DNA of 6,049 nt from Clostridia bacterium (GTDB taxonomy: Bacteria; Bacillota; Clostridia; Oscillospirales; Butyricicoccaceae), in contig JAFYOK010000255.1 of NCBI GenBank assembly GCA_017560175.1, forward strand, positions 1-6,049, in the 5' to 3' direction. Positions 5,481 to 6,049 of the stretch are shown piece after piece. The notes beneath the pieces are model-generated. The model was not told the DNA's origin. It did no database searches and saw only the letters and a list, made by a program, of their open reading frames with translations. The position numbers and the translations under genes are program-made. The stretch's first letter is position 1. Each line of letters starts with the position of its first letter.

Positions 5481-5509
5481 TTGACATCGCCCTCCACCCA
5501 TGCTACACT
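5481..5509 (+). promoter_or_regulatory. Promoter of the sdpR-sdpI operon
   Basis: A consensus -35 TTGACA (5481-5486), a 17 bp spacer and an extended -10 TGCTACACT (TACACT at 5504-5509) make a strong sigma-70-type promoter. An overlapping TATAAT at 5509-5514 is too far (22 bp) from the -35. The expected start, near 5516, falls within the adjacent palindrome. Confidence 0.8.
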
Positions 5510-5511
5510 AT

Positions 5512-5538
5512 AATTAACAATTAAGTTAAATGTTAATT
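5512..5538. promoter_or_regulatory. 27 bp palindromic operator at the sdpR transcription start
   Basis: The sequence is symmetrical about G5525. Outer arms AATTAACA (5512-5519) and TGTTAATT (5531-5538) and inner TTAA-G-TTAA (5521-5529) give 12 matching pairs of 13, with the only mismatch at 5520/5530. It begins just past the -10 and covers the likely start site, the position expected for an autorepressor operator. Binding by the downstream SdpR-like protein is inferred. Confidence 0.75.
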
Positions 5539-5548
5539 GACCATCACG

Positions 5549-5556
5549 AAAGGAGG
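5549..5556 (+). promoter_or_regulatory. Ribosome binding site selecting the TTG start of the ArsR gene
   Basis: AAAGGAGG lies 8 nt before TTG 5565. The next in-frame ATG (5583) would be 26 nt away and would remove the conserved first residues, so TTG is the probable start. Confidence 0.85.
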
Positions 5557-5564
5557 TTTCCCCT

Positions 5565-5831
5565 TTGGCTCTGCAAGACACCATGAAGGCTCTGGCCGAC
5601 CCCATCCGCCGCGAGATCCTCGATCTCCTTAAAGCCGGACGGCTTTCGGCCGGCGAGATCGGCAGTCACTTTGATGTGACAGCTGCTGCCATTTCCCGCC
5701 ATCTGTCGGTTTTAAAGGATGCCGACCTCATCCGCGACACCCGTGAGGGGAAATATATCTATTACGAACTCAACGCATCGGTCCTGGAAGAGATCCTACT
5801 GTGGATCTCCTCGCTGAAAGGAGAGCAATAA
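5565..5831 (+). CDS. ArsR-family autorepressor, SdpR-like
   Basis: This 88-residue winged-helix repressor resembles SdpR, which represses its own sdpRI operon. Landmarks are LQDTMKALADPIRREILDLL (3-22), the helix-turn-helix SAGEIGSHFDVTAAAISRHLSVL (28-50, split by the turn near D37), the wing with REGKYIYYELN (60-70), and the ILLWISSLKG end (77-86) typical of SdpR-type proteins. The ELCVCDL metal-binding motif of ArsR/SmtB sensors is absent and there are no cysteines, so metal sensing is unlikely. In Bacillus subtilis, release from repression depends on SdpI capturing SdpR at the membrane. The same circuit is suggested by the sdpI-like gene 3 nt downstream and by the palindrome over the promoter. 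Confidence 0.9.
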   Translation: MALQDTMKALADPIRREILDLLKAGRLSAGEIGSHFDVTAAAISRHLSVLKDADLIRDTREGKYIYYELNASVLEEILLWISSLKGEQ

Positions 5832-5834
5832 ACC

Positions 5835-6049
5835 ATGTTTACCAAGTATAAGAAACAACTGATCCTTTCTTCCCTGCTCATTCTGCTGCCCTGCCTCATC
5901 GGCCTTGTGCTTTGGAATCAGCTGCCTGCCACAATGACCACCCACTGGGGTGTCGACGGTGTTGCCGATGGCCGGAGCGGCAAAGCCTTTACTGTTTTTG
6001 TGCTGCCCCTCGACCTGTTGGCCGGACATTGGTTCTGCCTGTGGTGGAC
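5835..6049 (+). CDS. SdpI-family membrane protein, N-terminal part (cut by window end)
   Basis: Only 71 complete codons are in the window. Residues 8-27 form a first membrane helix. They are followed by the DUF1648-type signature LPATMTTHWGVDGVADGRSGK (30-50), in which LP, HW, G and D are the usual conserved residues. A second hydrophobic segment then carries the GHW motif near 66-68. SdpI is the multi-pass immunity protein against the SdpC toxin in B. subtilis, but homologues are widespread without any sdpC, so a toxin immunity role is not shown. AGGAG (5819-5823) precedes ATG 5835 and lies in the end of the regulator gene, which indicates coupled expression. Confidence 0.9.
   Translation, partial: MFTKYKKQLILSSLLILLPCLIGLVLWNQLPATMTTHWGVDGVADGRSGKAFTVFVLPLDLLAGHWFCLWW

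Noticed and set aside
5504..5514. TATAAT (5509-5514) as the sdpR -10
   Set aside because: It would be 22 bp from TTGACA; TACACT with the TG extension at 17 bp fits better, although both overlap the same start region.

Overview
The window looks like a chromosomal segment of a gut-type clostridial Firmicute, plausibly of the Oscillospiraceae/Ruminococcaceae kind. This is inferred from moderate-to-high GC with C-ending codons, strong AAAGGAGG-type ribosome binding sites, a clostridial VanS-like histidine kinase, an SdpR/SdpI pair, and a ~130 bp CCTTCCC-ended palindromic repeat of a kind I associate with such genomes. No marker gene fixes the species. All genes read on the + strand.

Layout. Bases 1-114 are the last 37 codons of citE (citrate lyase beta subunit), overlapping by 8 bp the complete citF (alpha subunit, 107-1519). 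Bases 1520-1927 are a 408 bp non-coding stretch. It holds a hairpin-rich spacer, a diverged second copy of the last 20 codons of citF (1647-1706), a strong intrinsic terminator (1724-1754), a TATAAT hexamer, and a REP/MITE-like palindromic element (about 1777-1910). citC (citrate lyase ligase, 1928-2968) follows and ends in a second strong terminator (2999-3029). An OmpR-family response regulator (3120-3812) and a multi-pass membrane histidine kinase (3816-5441) form a two-gene operon with its own promoter and a possible direct-repeat operator. Then comes an autorepressor-type ArsR regulator of the SdpR family (5565-5831), whose promoter carries a near-perfect 27 bp palindrome, followed by the first 71 codons of an SdpI-family membrane protein cut by the window end.

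How the parts work together. CitE and CitF are catalytic subunits of citrate lyase, which cleaves citrate to acetate and oxaloacetate. CitC acetylates the prosthetic group of the acyl carrier subunit (CitD, presumably upstream) to activate the complex. The two-component system is not of the citrate-sensing CitA/CitB type, so its position next to citC is not evidence of citrate control. The sdpR-sdpI pair is probably an independent, autoregulated immunity or envelope-related unit.

The genes all belong to known families and I see no convincing undescribed multi-gene system. The most unusual signal is the duplicated, mostly synonymously diverged citF 3' end flanking a 127 bp structured spacer, which points to a past recombination, replacement or insertion at the end of the citrate lyase operon.
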